Positions 23,825 through 31,561 of a stretch of 64,000 nucleotides of DNA are shown piece after piece. The stretch's first letter is position 1. Every line of letters starts with the position of its first letter. The DNA lies in assembly GCA_050011895.1 (NCBI GenBank), contig JBEKIF010000015.1, forward strand, positions 23,162 through 87,161. Reading direction: 5' to 3'. The position numbers and the translations under genes were made by a program. The notes beneath the pieces are model-generated. The model saw only the letters and a list, made by a program, of their open reading frames with translations. It did not search any database and was not told the origin of the DNA. The DNA is from DATBGO01 sp050011895. GTDB lineage: Bacteria > Actinomycetota > Actinomycetes > Streptosporangiales > Streptosporangiaceae.

Positions 23825-24736
23825 GTCAGGGGGCCGGCGAACCGCGCCGCCCGCGAGGCCGCCAAGCAGGTGCTGCGGCGGTACGGTGCGGTCACCTCCG
23901 GACTGCGGCGCGGCCCAGACTTCGTCATCATCGGCGCGAAGCGCGGCGGCACGACCTCCCTCTACAACTACCTGCTCGAGCACCCGTCCATCCGGCCGCT
24001 CTTCCCCGGCCGCCAGCACATCAAGGGCGTCCACTACTACGACTCGAACTACGCCCTCGGGCTGCGCTGGTACCGCTCGCATTTTCCGCTCGAGGTCGGC
24101 GGCCCTCTCGAGGTCGGCGGCCGTCACATCGCGCGGCCTGGCCTGCGGCCGGCCATCGCCGGAGAGGCAAGCCCCTACTACTTCTTCCACCCGCTCGCGG
24201 CCCACCGGCTGGCCCGCGATTTCCCGGGAATCCGGATCATCGTGAACCTGCGCGACCCGGTGGATCGCGCCTACTCGCACTTTAAGGAGGCGACCTACCA
24301 CGGCCGTGAGACGCTGAGCTTCGAGGCGGCGCTGGACGCCGAGGACGAGCGGCTGCGCGGCGAAGCCGAGCGGATCGCGGCCGAGCCCGGTTACCTCAGC
24401 GCGGCGCACGAGCACCTTTCCTATTTTGCCCAGAGCCGGTACCTGGACATGCTGCCGCGCTGGTTCTCGCTGTTTCCCCGCGAGCAGTTCCACATCACGG
24501 CGAGCGAGGACTTCTACGCTGACCCCGAACGCCACGTCAATGAGATCTGGCGATTCCTCGGCCTCGAGCCGCGGAAGCTCCTGAGCCGGACCAGGCACAA
24601 CCAACGGGCGGCTCCCGGCATCCGGCCGGAGACCCGCGAGCGCCTCCAGGACGCCGTCGCTGACCATAACCGCGGCCTCGAGGAGCTGCTGGCGCGCTCG
24701 CTGCCATGGCCTGCAAGCAAGCAGCCGGCTCATTGA
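23777..24736 (+). CDS. PAPS-dependent sulfotransferase
   Basis: It transfers sulfate from PAPS to a hydroxyl, probably on a sugar of the polymer. The 5'-phosphosulfate loop reads IIGAKRGGTTSLYNYL (residues 51-66) and the 3'-phosphate site NLRDPVDRAYSHF (157-169), as in the sulfotransferase family that includes heparan-type and Stf enzymes. The C-terminus has ITASEDFYADPERHVNEIWRFLGL, also typical. The 319-residue product has no signal peptide, so it acts in the cytoplasm before export. An internal duplication LEVGG-P-LEVGG lies at ~105-115. With cysQ, cysD and cysN in the same locus this is the strongest evidence for a sulfated product. Confidence 0.9.
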   Translation: MTQQGLMTQQAQMTQQVRGPANRAAREAAKQVLRRYGAVTSGLRRGPDFVIIGAKRGGTTSLYNYLLEHPSIRPLFPGRQHIKGVHYYDSNYALGLRWYRSHFPLEVGGPLEVGGRHIARPGLRPAIAGEASPYYFFHPLAAHRLARDFPGIRIIVNLRDPVDRAYSHFKEATYHGRETLSFEAALDAEDERLRGEAERIAAEPGYLSAAHEHLSYFAQSRYLDMLPRWFSLFPREQFHITASEDFYADPERHVNEIWRFLGLEPRKLLSRTRHNQRAAPGIRPETRERLQDAVADHNRGLEELLARSLPWPASKQPAH

Positions 24737-25707
24737 CCAGGCCCGGGGGGCCGGTCAGCGAGACCTCGGTGGCGATGAGGCCGCCTCCGCCGCGCCGGGC
24801 CGCGCCGTGGCCGTCGGTAACGGCGATCGTGGCGACCCGCGACCGCCCGGCCAAGCTGGCCAGGGCCGTCCAGAGCATAGCTGGCCAGTCCTACCCGGGC
24901 GAGCTTGAATGCGTGATCGTATTCGACCAGAGCAGCCCCGCGGCGGTGGACGTCGAGCTGCCGGCCGGCCGGCGGGTCCGCCTCCTGACGAACACCCGCG
25001 CGCCGGGGGCAGCGGGCGCGCGCAACACCGGCATCGCGGCCAGCGACGGCGCACTTGTCGCGTTCTGCGATGACGACGACACCTGGCATGCCGACAAGCT
25101 CCGGCTCCAGGTCGAACGGCTGGACGGGGCCTCGGCCGGCTTCGTGGCCTGCGGGATGAGCATTCATTACGCTGACCGCGTGGTCGCCCGGCCGGCCCCC
25201 AGCTCCGTCAGCCTGCAGCAGCTAGTCCGTAAGCGCTTCCCCGAGCTCGTTTTTCCCACGCTTGTCGTGCAGCGGGACGCGCTGGCCGAGATCGGATTGC
25301 TGGACGAGCAGATTCCAGGCAGCTACGGAGAGGATTACGACTTCTTCCTGCGCGCCGCGCGGCGCGGGCCGATCGTCGCGGTCGAGCGGCCGCTCGTCGA
25401 CGTGTTCTGGCACCAGCAATCGTTTTTCGCCCAGCGCTGGCAGACAATCATCGACGGCCTCGGATACCTGCTGGGCAAGCATCCCGAGCTGACTACAGAT
25501 CCCCGGGGGAAGGCAAGGATCGAGGGTCAGGCCGCCTTCGCGCAAGCCGCCCTGGGACATCGGGCGGCGGCCTGCGGGGCCAGCGTGCGCGCGCTGCGCG
25601 GCAACCCGCTGGAGCGGCGGGCCTACCTGGCGCTCGCGGTCGCCGCCGGCGTCATCCCGGCCTCCTCGATCGTCCGCCTCGCGAACCGGCGGGGCCGGGG
25701 GATCTAG
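24706..25707 (+). CDS. Family 2 glycosyltransferase
   Basis: A GT-A fold is seen: SVTAIVATRDRPAKLARAV, the nucleotide site around GARNTGIAASDG, and the metal-binding DDDD of AFCDDDDTWHADKL; GEDYDFFLRAAR supplies the later acidic motif. It adds a sugar to the growing repeat unit at the inner membrane face. The start is not firm: ATG 24706 overlaps the sulfotransferase by 31 bases, while TTG 24733 gives a four-base overlap like the others here, and GTG 24769 or ATG 24775 are also possible. The last codons and the TAG stop lie inside a 30-bp minisatellite. Confidence 0.88.
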   Translation: MACKQAAGSLTRPGGPVSETSVAMRPPPPRRAAPWPSVTAIVATRDRPAKLARAVQSIAGQSYPGELECVIVFDQSSPAAVDVELPAGRRVRLLTNTRAPGAAGARNTGIAASDGALVAFCDDDDTWHADKLRLQVERLDGASAGFVACGMSIHYADRVVARPAPSSVSLQQLVRKRFPELVFPTLVVQRDALAEIGLLDEQIPGSYGEDYDFFLRAARRGPIVAVERPLVDVFWHQQSFFAQRWQTIIDGLGYLLGKHPELTTDPRGKARIEGQAAFAQAALGHRAAACGASVRALRGNPLERRAYLALAVAAGVIPASSIVRLANRRGRGI

Positions 25708-25840
25708 CGAATGACCGGTGCGTCCCGGGGGATCTGGCGAATGACCGGTGCGTCCCGGGGGATCTGGCGAATGACCGGTGCGTCCCGGGGGATCTGGCGA
25801 AATGACCGGTGCGGCCGGGGATCTGGCGAATGACCGGTGA
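25691..25840 (+). repeat. 30-bp minisatellite at the glycosyltransferase stop codon
   Basis: Three exact copies lie at 25711-25740, 25741-25770 and 25771-25800, with a degenerate fourth at 25801-25829, a partial copy beyond, and a partial first copy (25691-25710) that holds the TAG stop. Each unit contains GAATGACCGGTGCG and GGGGGATCTGGCGA. In the gene frame each full copy would read MTGASRGIWR. Confidence 0.95.
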
Positions 25841-25873
25841 ATGTGCGGCTGAGGTAGCCCTAGACTCCCCTTC

Positions 25874-26599
25874 ATGCAACCGCCACCCCCTGTACCAGCC
25901 GTCCTCGTGATCCGCCGTCCGGCCGTGGCCCGAGGCCTGGCCGCGGCAGCCGGCCTGCTGCTCGCGGCCGCCCTCGCGGCCTGCAGCTCGTCGGGTTCGC
26001 CGTCGGCCGGCGCTACCCGGCCGGCGGGCTCGAGCACGTCCTCGTCGGCTTCCTCCTCGTCGGGCTCCTCCTCGTCGGCCGCGCCTTCATCGGGTAGTTC
26101 GAGCCCGGCCAGCGGCGGCGCCGGCACGGCGGCGGCGAAGCGAGCGGCGCAGCGGAAGGCCATTCCCGGGCTCATCGCCTTCAACGGCACCTTGCGGCTG
26201 ACCGGCGCGGCGGAGCAGCGCTCGCCGTTCACGGCCTTCCCCGGCGTCACCAGCCCGGCCAGCTCGTGCGCCCGGCTGGCCGCCGGGGGAACCCCGGTCC
26301 CGTCGGGGCAGGAGCCCGGGTTCCGGATCCCCGCGCCGGCCCCCGGGAGCCCCGTGTACTTCATCGCCGAGGTCTCGCCGTACCACGGCCCCGGCACCTA
26401 CGGCAAGGCCTCCATCCTCGCGGGCGCCGGGAGCTTCATGGTCGGCAACGCCGCCTACGACCCGCTCGCCGCCACGGCCAGTACTTCGGTCACCTTCCGG
26501 GCCAACGGCTCGGGCACCTTTACCTTCCGCAACGCCCTGGCGGCGAAGCCAGCCACCGGAACCGTCTCAGGCTCGGTCAGCTGGAAATGCTCGGGCTGA
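25874..26599 (+). CDS. Predicted lipoprotein with Ser-rich linker, function unknown
   Basis: A signal sequence with lipobox LAAC (Cys37) marks it as lipid-anchored. Residues 38-95 are a Ser/Gly/Pro/Ala linker. The C-terminal ~150 residues are a compact beta-rich domain (GLIAFNGTLRLTG, FRANGSGTFTFRNA, GTVSGSVSWKCSG) with two Cys that could form a disulfide. I do not recognise a family. It stands between two tandem-repeat arrays. Confidence 0.8.
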   Translation: MQPPPPVPAVLVIRRPAVARGLAAAAGLLLAAALAACSSSGSPSAGATRPAGSSTSSSASSSSGSSSSAAPSSGSSSPASGGAGTAAAKRAAQRKAIPGLIAFNGTLRLTGAAEQRSPFTAFPGVTSPASSCARLAAGGTPVPSGQEPGFRIPAPAPGSPVYFIAEVSPYHGPGTYGKASILAGAGSFMVGNAAYDPLAATASTSVTFRANGSGTFTFRNALAAKPATGTVSGSVSWKCSG

Positions 26600-26696
26600 C
26601 CGGTGGGGGCTGACGGGTCGGGCTGGCGGGTCGGGCTGACCGGTCGGGCTGGCGGGTCGGGCTAGACGGGTCGGGCTTCGTGTCGGGCTGACCGGC
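26591..26696 (+). repeat. Imperfect 13-bp G-rich repeats after the lipoprotein gene
   Basis: The motif GGCGGGTCGGGCT and variants (GACGGGTCGGGCT, GACCGGTCGGGCT) recur about seven times from the last codons of the lipoprotein gene to about 26696. The G-rich strand is the coding strand. No gene or terminator hairpin is evident within it. Confidence 0.75.
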
Positions 26697-26800
26697 CAGG
26701 CCGGTGGCCAGCAGGCAGCCTCGGACAACACTGAGCCATTCCTTCTGAGCAGACCGATCCCCGCCGCAATGATGGATTATCGCGTGACAGACGTGACTGG

Positions 26801-26898
26801 GAGGCTTGACTGACTGGGGCGCTTAAGTGACCGAGAGGCTTGACTGACCGAACGGCTTAACTGACCGAACGGCTTAACTGACAGAGAGGCTTAACTGA
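26801..26898 (+). repeat. 17-bp tandem repeat ending exactly at the PAP2 start codon
   Basis: Five full units lie at 26801-26817, 26818-26834, 26835-26851, 26852-26868 and 26869-26885, then 13 bases of a sixth, directly followed by ATG 26899. Most units carry GAGG or a near variant, and CTTGACTGA or CTTAACTGA. The last unit's GAGAGG (26884-26889) is the only ribosome-binding candidate of the PAP2 gene. Confidence 0.92.
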
Positions 26899-27885
26899 AT
26901 GCGTCGGCATCTTCTCGTGGCGCTCTGGCCCGCTGGCCTGGCTGCCATCGCGGCGGCCACGGTCATCGCGGCGCGACGGGCGCCGGTCTCCCCGGCGCCG
27001 GTCTCCCCGGGCCCGGCCGCCGGTGACCAGGACCAGGCCGCGGCGGAGCCAGCAGACTCCGCTGACCAGGCCGGGCGCGATGGCGGTCCGCTGAGCGTGC
27101 CCGCCGGTACCGGGGAGCCCGGCAACGCGGGACCGGCCTCCGGTGTCGCCGGTATCCGGGGCACCCTTGGCTGGCCTTCCGTGCCCGCGGCAGCGCGCCC
27201 TGACTGGGTGCCTGGCCTCATCCGGCTTGGCGCCATCGGCGGTGCCGGGGGCATCGTGTCCTACGGTGTGATGGCGCTGCTTGGACCGCCGGTCGTGAAC
27301 CATGGCCTGGCCATCGACGAACCGGTCTTCCGGTGGACTAACAGCCATCAGGTGGACTGGTGGGCGGCCGTCATGTGGCGGCTCAACAAGGTCGGTGATA
27401 CCTGGACGACCTGGGGCGCGGCCGGCGCCGCCGCTGTCTGCCTCGGGGTGAGCTGGCGCAAGCAGCGCTGGCTGCCGCCGGCTGCGCTCGGGACGGCAAT
27501 GCTGGTGGATCACTATGCCACGGGCACGCTTCAGCGCACCTTCAACCGGCTCGGGCCGCCGACCAATCCCCTGGGGACTTACCCGTCAGGCGGCACTGAC
27601 CGGGTAGTCCTGTTCCATGGCCTGATCGCGCACATGCTCTGGCGAGAGTTCAGCGGCAGCCGCCGCGGGAAGATCTGGGCCATCGGCGCGGTGACCGCCC
27701 TCTCCTTTAGCCAGGCTTACTGCCGTGAGTACCTCAGCCAGCACTGGTTCACCGACATCATCAGCGGGCTGCTCTACGGGGTCGCGCTGCTCGTGCCGTT
27801 CATCGCCGCGGTCAGGCTGATCGCCGGCCCGGCCGGCGTGGAAGCCGAGCGGCGCAGGACCGGGCTCGCCGCGGCTCCCGCGTAA
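26899..27885 (+). CDS. PAP2-family membrane phosphatase with altered active-site motif
   Basis: After a signal-like helix and a Pro/Ala-rich segment (28-100), about five helices of the PAP2/lipid phosphatase fold follow. Motif 3 is intact in outline (CREYLSQHWFTD, with Arg276, His282 and Asp286). Motif 2, normally PSGH, reads PSGG (229-232), so the usual general acid His is missing, and motif 1 (QRTFNRLGPP) lacks the standard Lys spacing. In this locus it could recycle undecaprenyl pyrophosphate or act on a lipid-linked intermediate, but activity is doubtful. Confidence 0.75.
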   Translation: MRRHLLVALWPAGLAAIAAATVIAARRAPVSPAPVSPGPAAGDQDQAAAEPADSADQAGRDGGPLSVPAGTGEPGNAGPASGVAGIRGTLGWPSVPAAARPDWVPGLIRLGAIGGAGGIVSYGVMALLGPPVVNHGLAIDEPVFRWTNSHQVDWWAAVMWRLNKVGDTWTTWGAAGAAAVCLGVSWRKQRWLPPAALGTAMLVDHYATGTLQRTFNRLGPPTNPLGTYPSGGTDRVVLFHGLIAHMLWREFSGSRRGKIWAIGAVTALSFSQAYCREYLSQHWFTDIISGLLYGVALLVPFIAAVRLIAGPAGVEAERRRTGLAAAPA

Positions 27886-28138
27886 CCGGGCATTCCGCGG
27901 CGCCAGGCCACCTCGAACGGCGGGTGGTCAGCGTGCTGAATGCAAATGCTCCGGCGATGGCTGGCGAGGCCAGTAAACGCTCCGTTAATGAGATGTAACG
28001 GATAGGTAGCCAATTTGTCACGCGCGAGCAGATATGCCGGCAAAGCGCTGCCAGCCCAATAACAGAGGCGGCAAACTGGAACACCCAGGGCGCCCAGGCG
28101 CGCGCCGGTCTGGTTGAGCTGGCTGACGAGGAGCAGGT
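27886..28138 (+). promoter_or_regulatory. Leader/promoter region of LamG copy 2 with a TCCGTTA inverted repeat
   Basis: The 253 bases hold no gene. TCCGTTA (27981-27987) and TAACGGA (27996-28002) form a perfect 7-bp inverted repeat with an eight-base spacer in the A/T-rich part, a plausible operator near the promoter. GAGGAG lies just before the ATG of the next gene. Confidence 0.5.
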
Positions 28139-30547
28139 ATGAAGCCGCTGAGAGCCCTATTCGGCGCCACCACGGTGGCACTCGGCGCCGCGATGGTCAC
28201 GATGCCGGCGCTGACGGCGCCAGCGGCCACTGCGGCGACCTCGGCACCGCGTGCGGCTGTGGTCAGCCGGGACGTCAGCCGGGCGGCAGGCCAGCCCGAC
28301 GGCGGCGTTAATTCGTCGGCCTCGTCGTCCTGGCAGACGGACAACATCGTCTGGGCGCTCGCCTACGCCAAGGGCGTGGTGTACGTGGGCGGCCAGTTCA
28401 CCTCGGTCCGGCCGCCGGGCGACCCGGCGGGCACCGGCACCGTCGCGCGCACGTACCTGGCGGCGTTCAGCTCGACCACAGGCGCCCTGATCAAGTCGTT
28501 TGATCCGAAGATCACGAGTACCTCGTCGTCGCCGGGGGTGTACGCGCTGGCGGTGTCGCCGGATGGCAAGACCCTGTATGCGGGCGGTACCTTCAATCAC
28601 GTCAACGGGTCCCCCCGGGGTAACCTGGCCGCGTTCAGCACCGCGAAGGGCGCGCTGACCAGCTGGCGGCCGACGGCGGGCAGCAAGGTGAACAGGATCG
28701 CGGTCTCCCGCAGCGGGTCGAGCATCTACCTCGGGGGCTTGTTCGCGAGCGTGGACGGGGTGGCCCGCACCTACGCCGGCGCGGTGAACGCGGCGGGGAA
28801 CCTGCTGCGGTGGGCCCCGGTCCTCGACGGCCCCCTGTACACCCTCGCGGTGCCGCCCAACGGCTCGCAGGTCCTGCTCGGCGGCTACTTCCAGACCATC
28901 AACGGCGTGACGCAGAACGCGGCCGGAGCGGTGGACCCGACGACCGGGCGGGTCAACGTTCGGTGGGGGGCGAACATCGTCCCGTGGCACCCGGGCACCT
29001 GCACCTCGACGGTCAAGGACATCGTGGTCAGCGGCAGCACCGCCTACCTCGCCGCCGAGGGCAACGGCGGCGGCTGCTTCGACGGCGACTTCGCCGTGCG
29101 CCTGGGCGCCACCGACAAGGCCACCGACTCGCTGGCCTGGCAGAACGACTGCCTGGGCGCGACCCAGGCGCTGGAGGTCGTCAACGGCTGGCTGTTCAAG
29201 GGCTCGCACGCGCACGACTGCGCGTACGCGCCTGGCGGCTTCCCGCAGGTTGACCAGGGCAGCGGCTGGGTCACCTGGCACCTGCTCGACCAGTCGCTGG
29301 CCAGCGGCACGCTCGGGCACTGGACGCCCGACACCAACGTGGGCACGACCGAGCTGGGCGTCGGCGACCTCGGTCCGCATGCGATGGCCACCGACGGCAG
29401 CCAGCTGTTCGTCGGCGGCGACTTCACCAAGGTGAACGGCAAGCGGCAGCAAGGCTTCGCACGCTTCGGGCGGGGACCCGACCAGGCGCGGCCAAGCACG
29501 CCGGCCGCGCCGGCCGTCACCAGCACCGCCAGGGGCGTGGACTCGGTGACCTTCACCGCCGTGAGCACGCCCGATGTCGGCACGCTCAGTTATCAGATCT
29601 ACCGTGACACACGCAAGACACCGGTCGGCACCGTGACTGCGACGTCGTGGCCGTGGGCGCTGCCCGTCCTGCACTATCGCGATGCGGGCCTTCGGCCTGG
29701 TTCACGGCATACCTACCGGGTGCGGGTCAGCAACGGCACGCACTACTCGTTGATGTCACGGCCCTCTGCGCTGGTCAAGGTGTCCGCCACGAACCCGCCG
29801 CGCAGTTACGCGCGGACCGTGCTGCGAGACAAGCCGTTCCTCTTCTGGCTCCTTGACCAGACCTCAGGCAAGGTCGCGGCCGACTCGTCATCGCACCACT
29901 TCAACGGCCGCTACGAACCGGGCACGAGACTGCGGGTGTCCGGCCCGATCGCCGGCTCCAGGGTCACCGCCACCAGTTTCAACGGCCGCTACGGCCTGGT
30001 AACCGCCGCGAAGCCGGTGGCCAGCCCGCGGGCGTTCTCGATCGAGGGCTGGTTCAAGACCACCACCAACACCGGCGGCATGCTCGTCGGCTTCGGCAAC
30101 CACCAGACCGGCGCGAGCACTCGGTACGACCGCCACGTCTACATGATGAACGACGGCCAGCTGGCGTTCGGCGTGTACAACCCGGCCCTGAAAGACCCGA
30201 TCCAGGCCATCGAGTCACCCAACGTCTACAACAACGGCCAGTGGCACTATGTGGTCGCGACCTTTGGCCCGCGGGCGGGCTCGGGCCAGCTGGCGCTGTA
30301 CGTCGACGGACGGCGGGTCGCCGCCATGACGACCAGCTCAGACCAGAGCTACGTTGGCTACTGGCGGGTTGGCGGCGACAACCTGGGCGGCTGGAACCTG
30401 GACCCGTGGGGCAGCAACAGCCAGGGCACCACCGAGCCGCACAGCTATTATTTCGGCGGTTCGATCGGAGCTGTCGCCGTTTACCGGTACGCGCTCTCGG
30501 CGGCGCAGGTCGCGGCGCATTATGCGGCCAACGCGCTGAGTCATTAG
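28139..30547 (+). CDS. Secreted beta-propeller, FN3-like and LamG-domain protein (copy 2)
   Basis: It is a paralogue of the gene at 15049-17415, with the same order: signal peptide (MKPLRALFGATTVALG), propeller-like GG-x-F repeats, an FN3-like domain and a C-terminal LamG fold (FSIEGWFKT, WHYVVATFG, LALYVDGRRVA). It is 802 residues long. Against copy 1 it has a four-residue insertion near ATDKATDSL and a different FN3 region, while stretches of 85 bp (28864-28948) and 114 bp (29137-29250) are identical in DNA. It has its own promoter region and closes the polysaccharide locus on the right. Confidence 0.85.
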   Translation: MKPLRALFGATTVALGAAMVTMPALTAPAATAATSAPRAAVVSRDVSRAAGQPDGGVNSSASSSWQTDNIVWALAYAKGVVYVGGQFTSVRPPGDPAGTGTVARTYLAAFSSTTGALIKSFDPKITSTSSSPGVYALAVSPDGKTLYAGGTFNHVNGSPRGNLAAFSTAKGALTSWRPTAGSKVNRIAVSRSGSSIYLGGLFASVDGVARTYAGAVNAAGNLLRWAPVLDGPLYTLAVPPNGSQVLLGGYFQTINGVTQNAAGAVDPTTGRVNVRWGANIVPWHPGTCTSTVKDIVVSGSTAYLAAEGNGGGCFDGDFAVRLGATDKATDSLAWQNDCLGATQALEVVNGWLFKGSHAHDCAYAPGGFPQVDQGSGWVTWHLLDQSLASGTLGHWTPDTNVGTTELGVGDLGPHAMATDGSQLFVGGDFTKVNGKRQQGFARFGRGPDQARPSTPAAPAVTSTARGVDSVTFTAVSTPDVGTLSYQIYRDTRKTPVGTVTATSWPWALPVLHYRDAGLRPGSRHTYRVRVSNGTHYSLMSRPSALVKVSATNPPRSYARTVLRDKPFLFWLLDQTSGKVAADSSSHHFNGRYEPGTRLRVSGPIAGSRVTATSFNGRYGLVTAAKPVASPRAFSIEGWFKTTTNTGGMLVGFGNHQTGASTRYDRHVYMMNDGQLAFGVYNPALKDPIQAIESPNVYNNGQWHYVVATFGPRAGSGQLALYVDGRRVAAMTTSSDQSYVGYWRVGGDNLGGWNLDPWGSNSQGTTEPHSYYFGGSIGAVAVYRYALSAAQVAAHYAANALSH

Positions 30548-30726
30548 CCGGCCCTAGCCCGGATCGGAGGCCAGCAGCCTGGCGGTGAACGGCACGAGCG
30601 GCAGCGCCTGCCATTCGGGCCGGGTGCACCAGCGCGCATAATCGCCGGGCCGCTCGGGCGAACCAGGCTCGCCCGGCAGTACGGTCGCGCGAGCGGCTGA
30701 TCAGCACCGTGTGCCAGGCTGGGCGG

Positions 30727-31422
30727 ATGACGCGTGCTCGGCTGGATAAGCGGCCTGGTGAGGTCGCGGCCATGTTTGACCTGGTCGCTGACCGCTATGA
30801 CCTGCTCAACGACGTGCTATCGGTCGGCCAGGACCGGCTGTGGCGCCGGGCGGTGGCCAAGGCGGTCGGCGCGGTGCCCGGTGAGCTTGTTCTCGACCTG
30901 GCCGCGGGCACCGGCACCTCGTCCCGCAGCTTCACGATGGCAGGGGCGCGCTGCGTGGCGTGTGACTTCTCGCTCGGCATGCTTCAGGTGGGCGCCCGCA
31001 AGCCGGCCAGCGGAGTCCGCTTCGTAGCGGGCGATGCGCTGGTGCTCCCGTTTCGGGATTGTTCCTTCGAGGCCGTCACGATCTCGTTCGGCTTGCGGAA
31101 CCTGGCCGACCCGCACGCCGGGCTGGCCGAGATGCTGCGCGTCACCAAGCCGGGCGGGCGGCTGGTGATCTGCGAGTTCGGCAAGCTTCCCGGCCGGCTG
31201 AACGATCTCTATGAGGCTTACCTGACGACCGCGCTGCCACGCATCGCGCGCCGGGTATCGGGCAACGCCGCGGCATATGACTACCTGACCGAGTCGATCA
31301 AGGACTGGCCGCCCCAGCAGGAGCTGGCGCGGCGGATCGGCGCCGCCGGATGGTCGGCGGTGCGCTGGCGTAACCTGACGATGGGCGTCGTCGCGATCCA
31401 CAAAGCGCAGCGGCCCGAATAG
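30727..31422 (+). CDS. menG: Demethylmenaquinone methyltransferase
   Basis: It C-methylates demethylmenaquinone with SAM, the last step in making menaquinone. Motifs of the UbiE/MenG family are plain: MFDLVADRYDLLNDVLSVGQD, LDLAAGTGTSS, FGLRNLADPHAGLAEMLRVTKPGG and YLTESIKDWPPQQELA. I start it at ATG 30727 because the residues MTRARLDKRPGEVA match the usual N-terminus; a GTG 18 bases earlier is less likely. It lies directly ahead of the reductase and complex I genes that use the quinone. Confidence 0.95.
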   Translation: MTRARLDKRPGEVAAMFDLVADRYDLLNDVLSVGQDRLWRRAVAKAVGAVPGELVLDLAAGTGTSSRSFTMAGARCVACDFSLGMLQVGARKPASGVRFVAGDALVLPFRDCSFEAVTISFGLRNLADPHAGLAEMLRVTKPGGRLVICEFGKLPGRLNDLYEAYLTTALPRIARRVSGNAAAYDYLTESIKDWPPQQELARRIGAAGWSAVRWRNLTMGVVAIHKAQRPE

Positions 31423-31524
31423 GGCCGCGCGGCGGTCTTGATAGCGTGCGCGATGGCCTGGTGCTGCGCGGGGGCGGCGGATAGCCAGGCCGTACGGACG
31501 GTTTAGACTGAACCGCGAAAAGTA

Positions 31525-31544
31525 CTTGTGAAGTGGTTCACAAG
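31525..31544. promoter_or_regulatory. Rex-type redox operator
   Basis: The 20-bp perfect inverted repeat CTTGTGAAGTGGTTCACAAG contains the Rex consensus TTGTGAA-N4-TTCACAA. Actinobacterial Rex releases such sites when NADH/NAD+ is high, and the nuo operon is a known Rex target in Streptomyces coelicolor. It sits 17 bases ahead of the GTG at 31562 and just after a TAGACT (31504-31509) that may be the -10 box, so binding would block transcription start or the leader. Confidence 0.85.
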
Positions 31545-31561
31545 ATAGTCAGGACGCGTTC

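Noticed and set aside
25711..25840. CRISPR array
   Set aside because: The 30-bp units are contiguous, without unique spacers, and overlap a coding frame.
30554..30700. Minus-strand frame of 48 codons that looks protein-like (ARWCTRPEWQALPLVPFTA)
   Set aside because: It has no ATG, GTG or TTG near its beginning and lies between plus-strand genes; it may be a remnant, but a gene cannot be supported.
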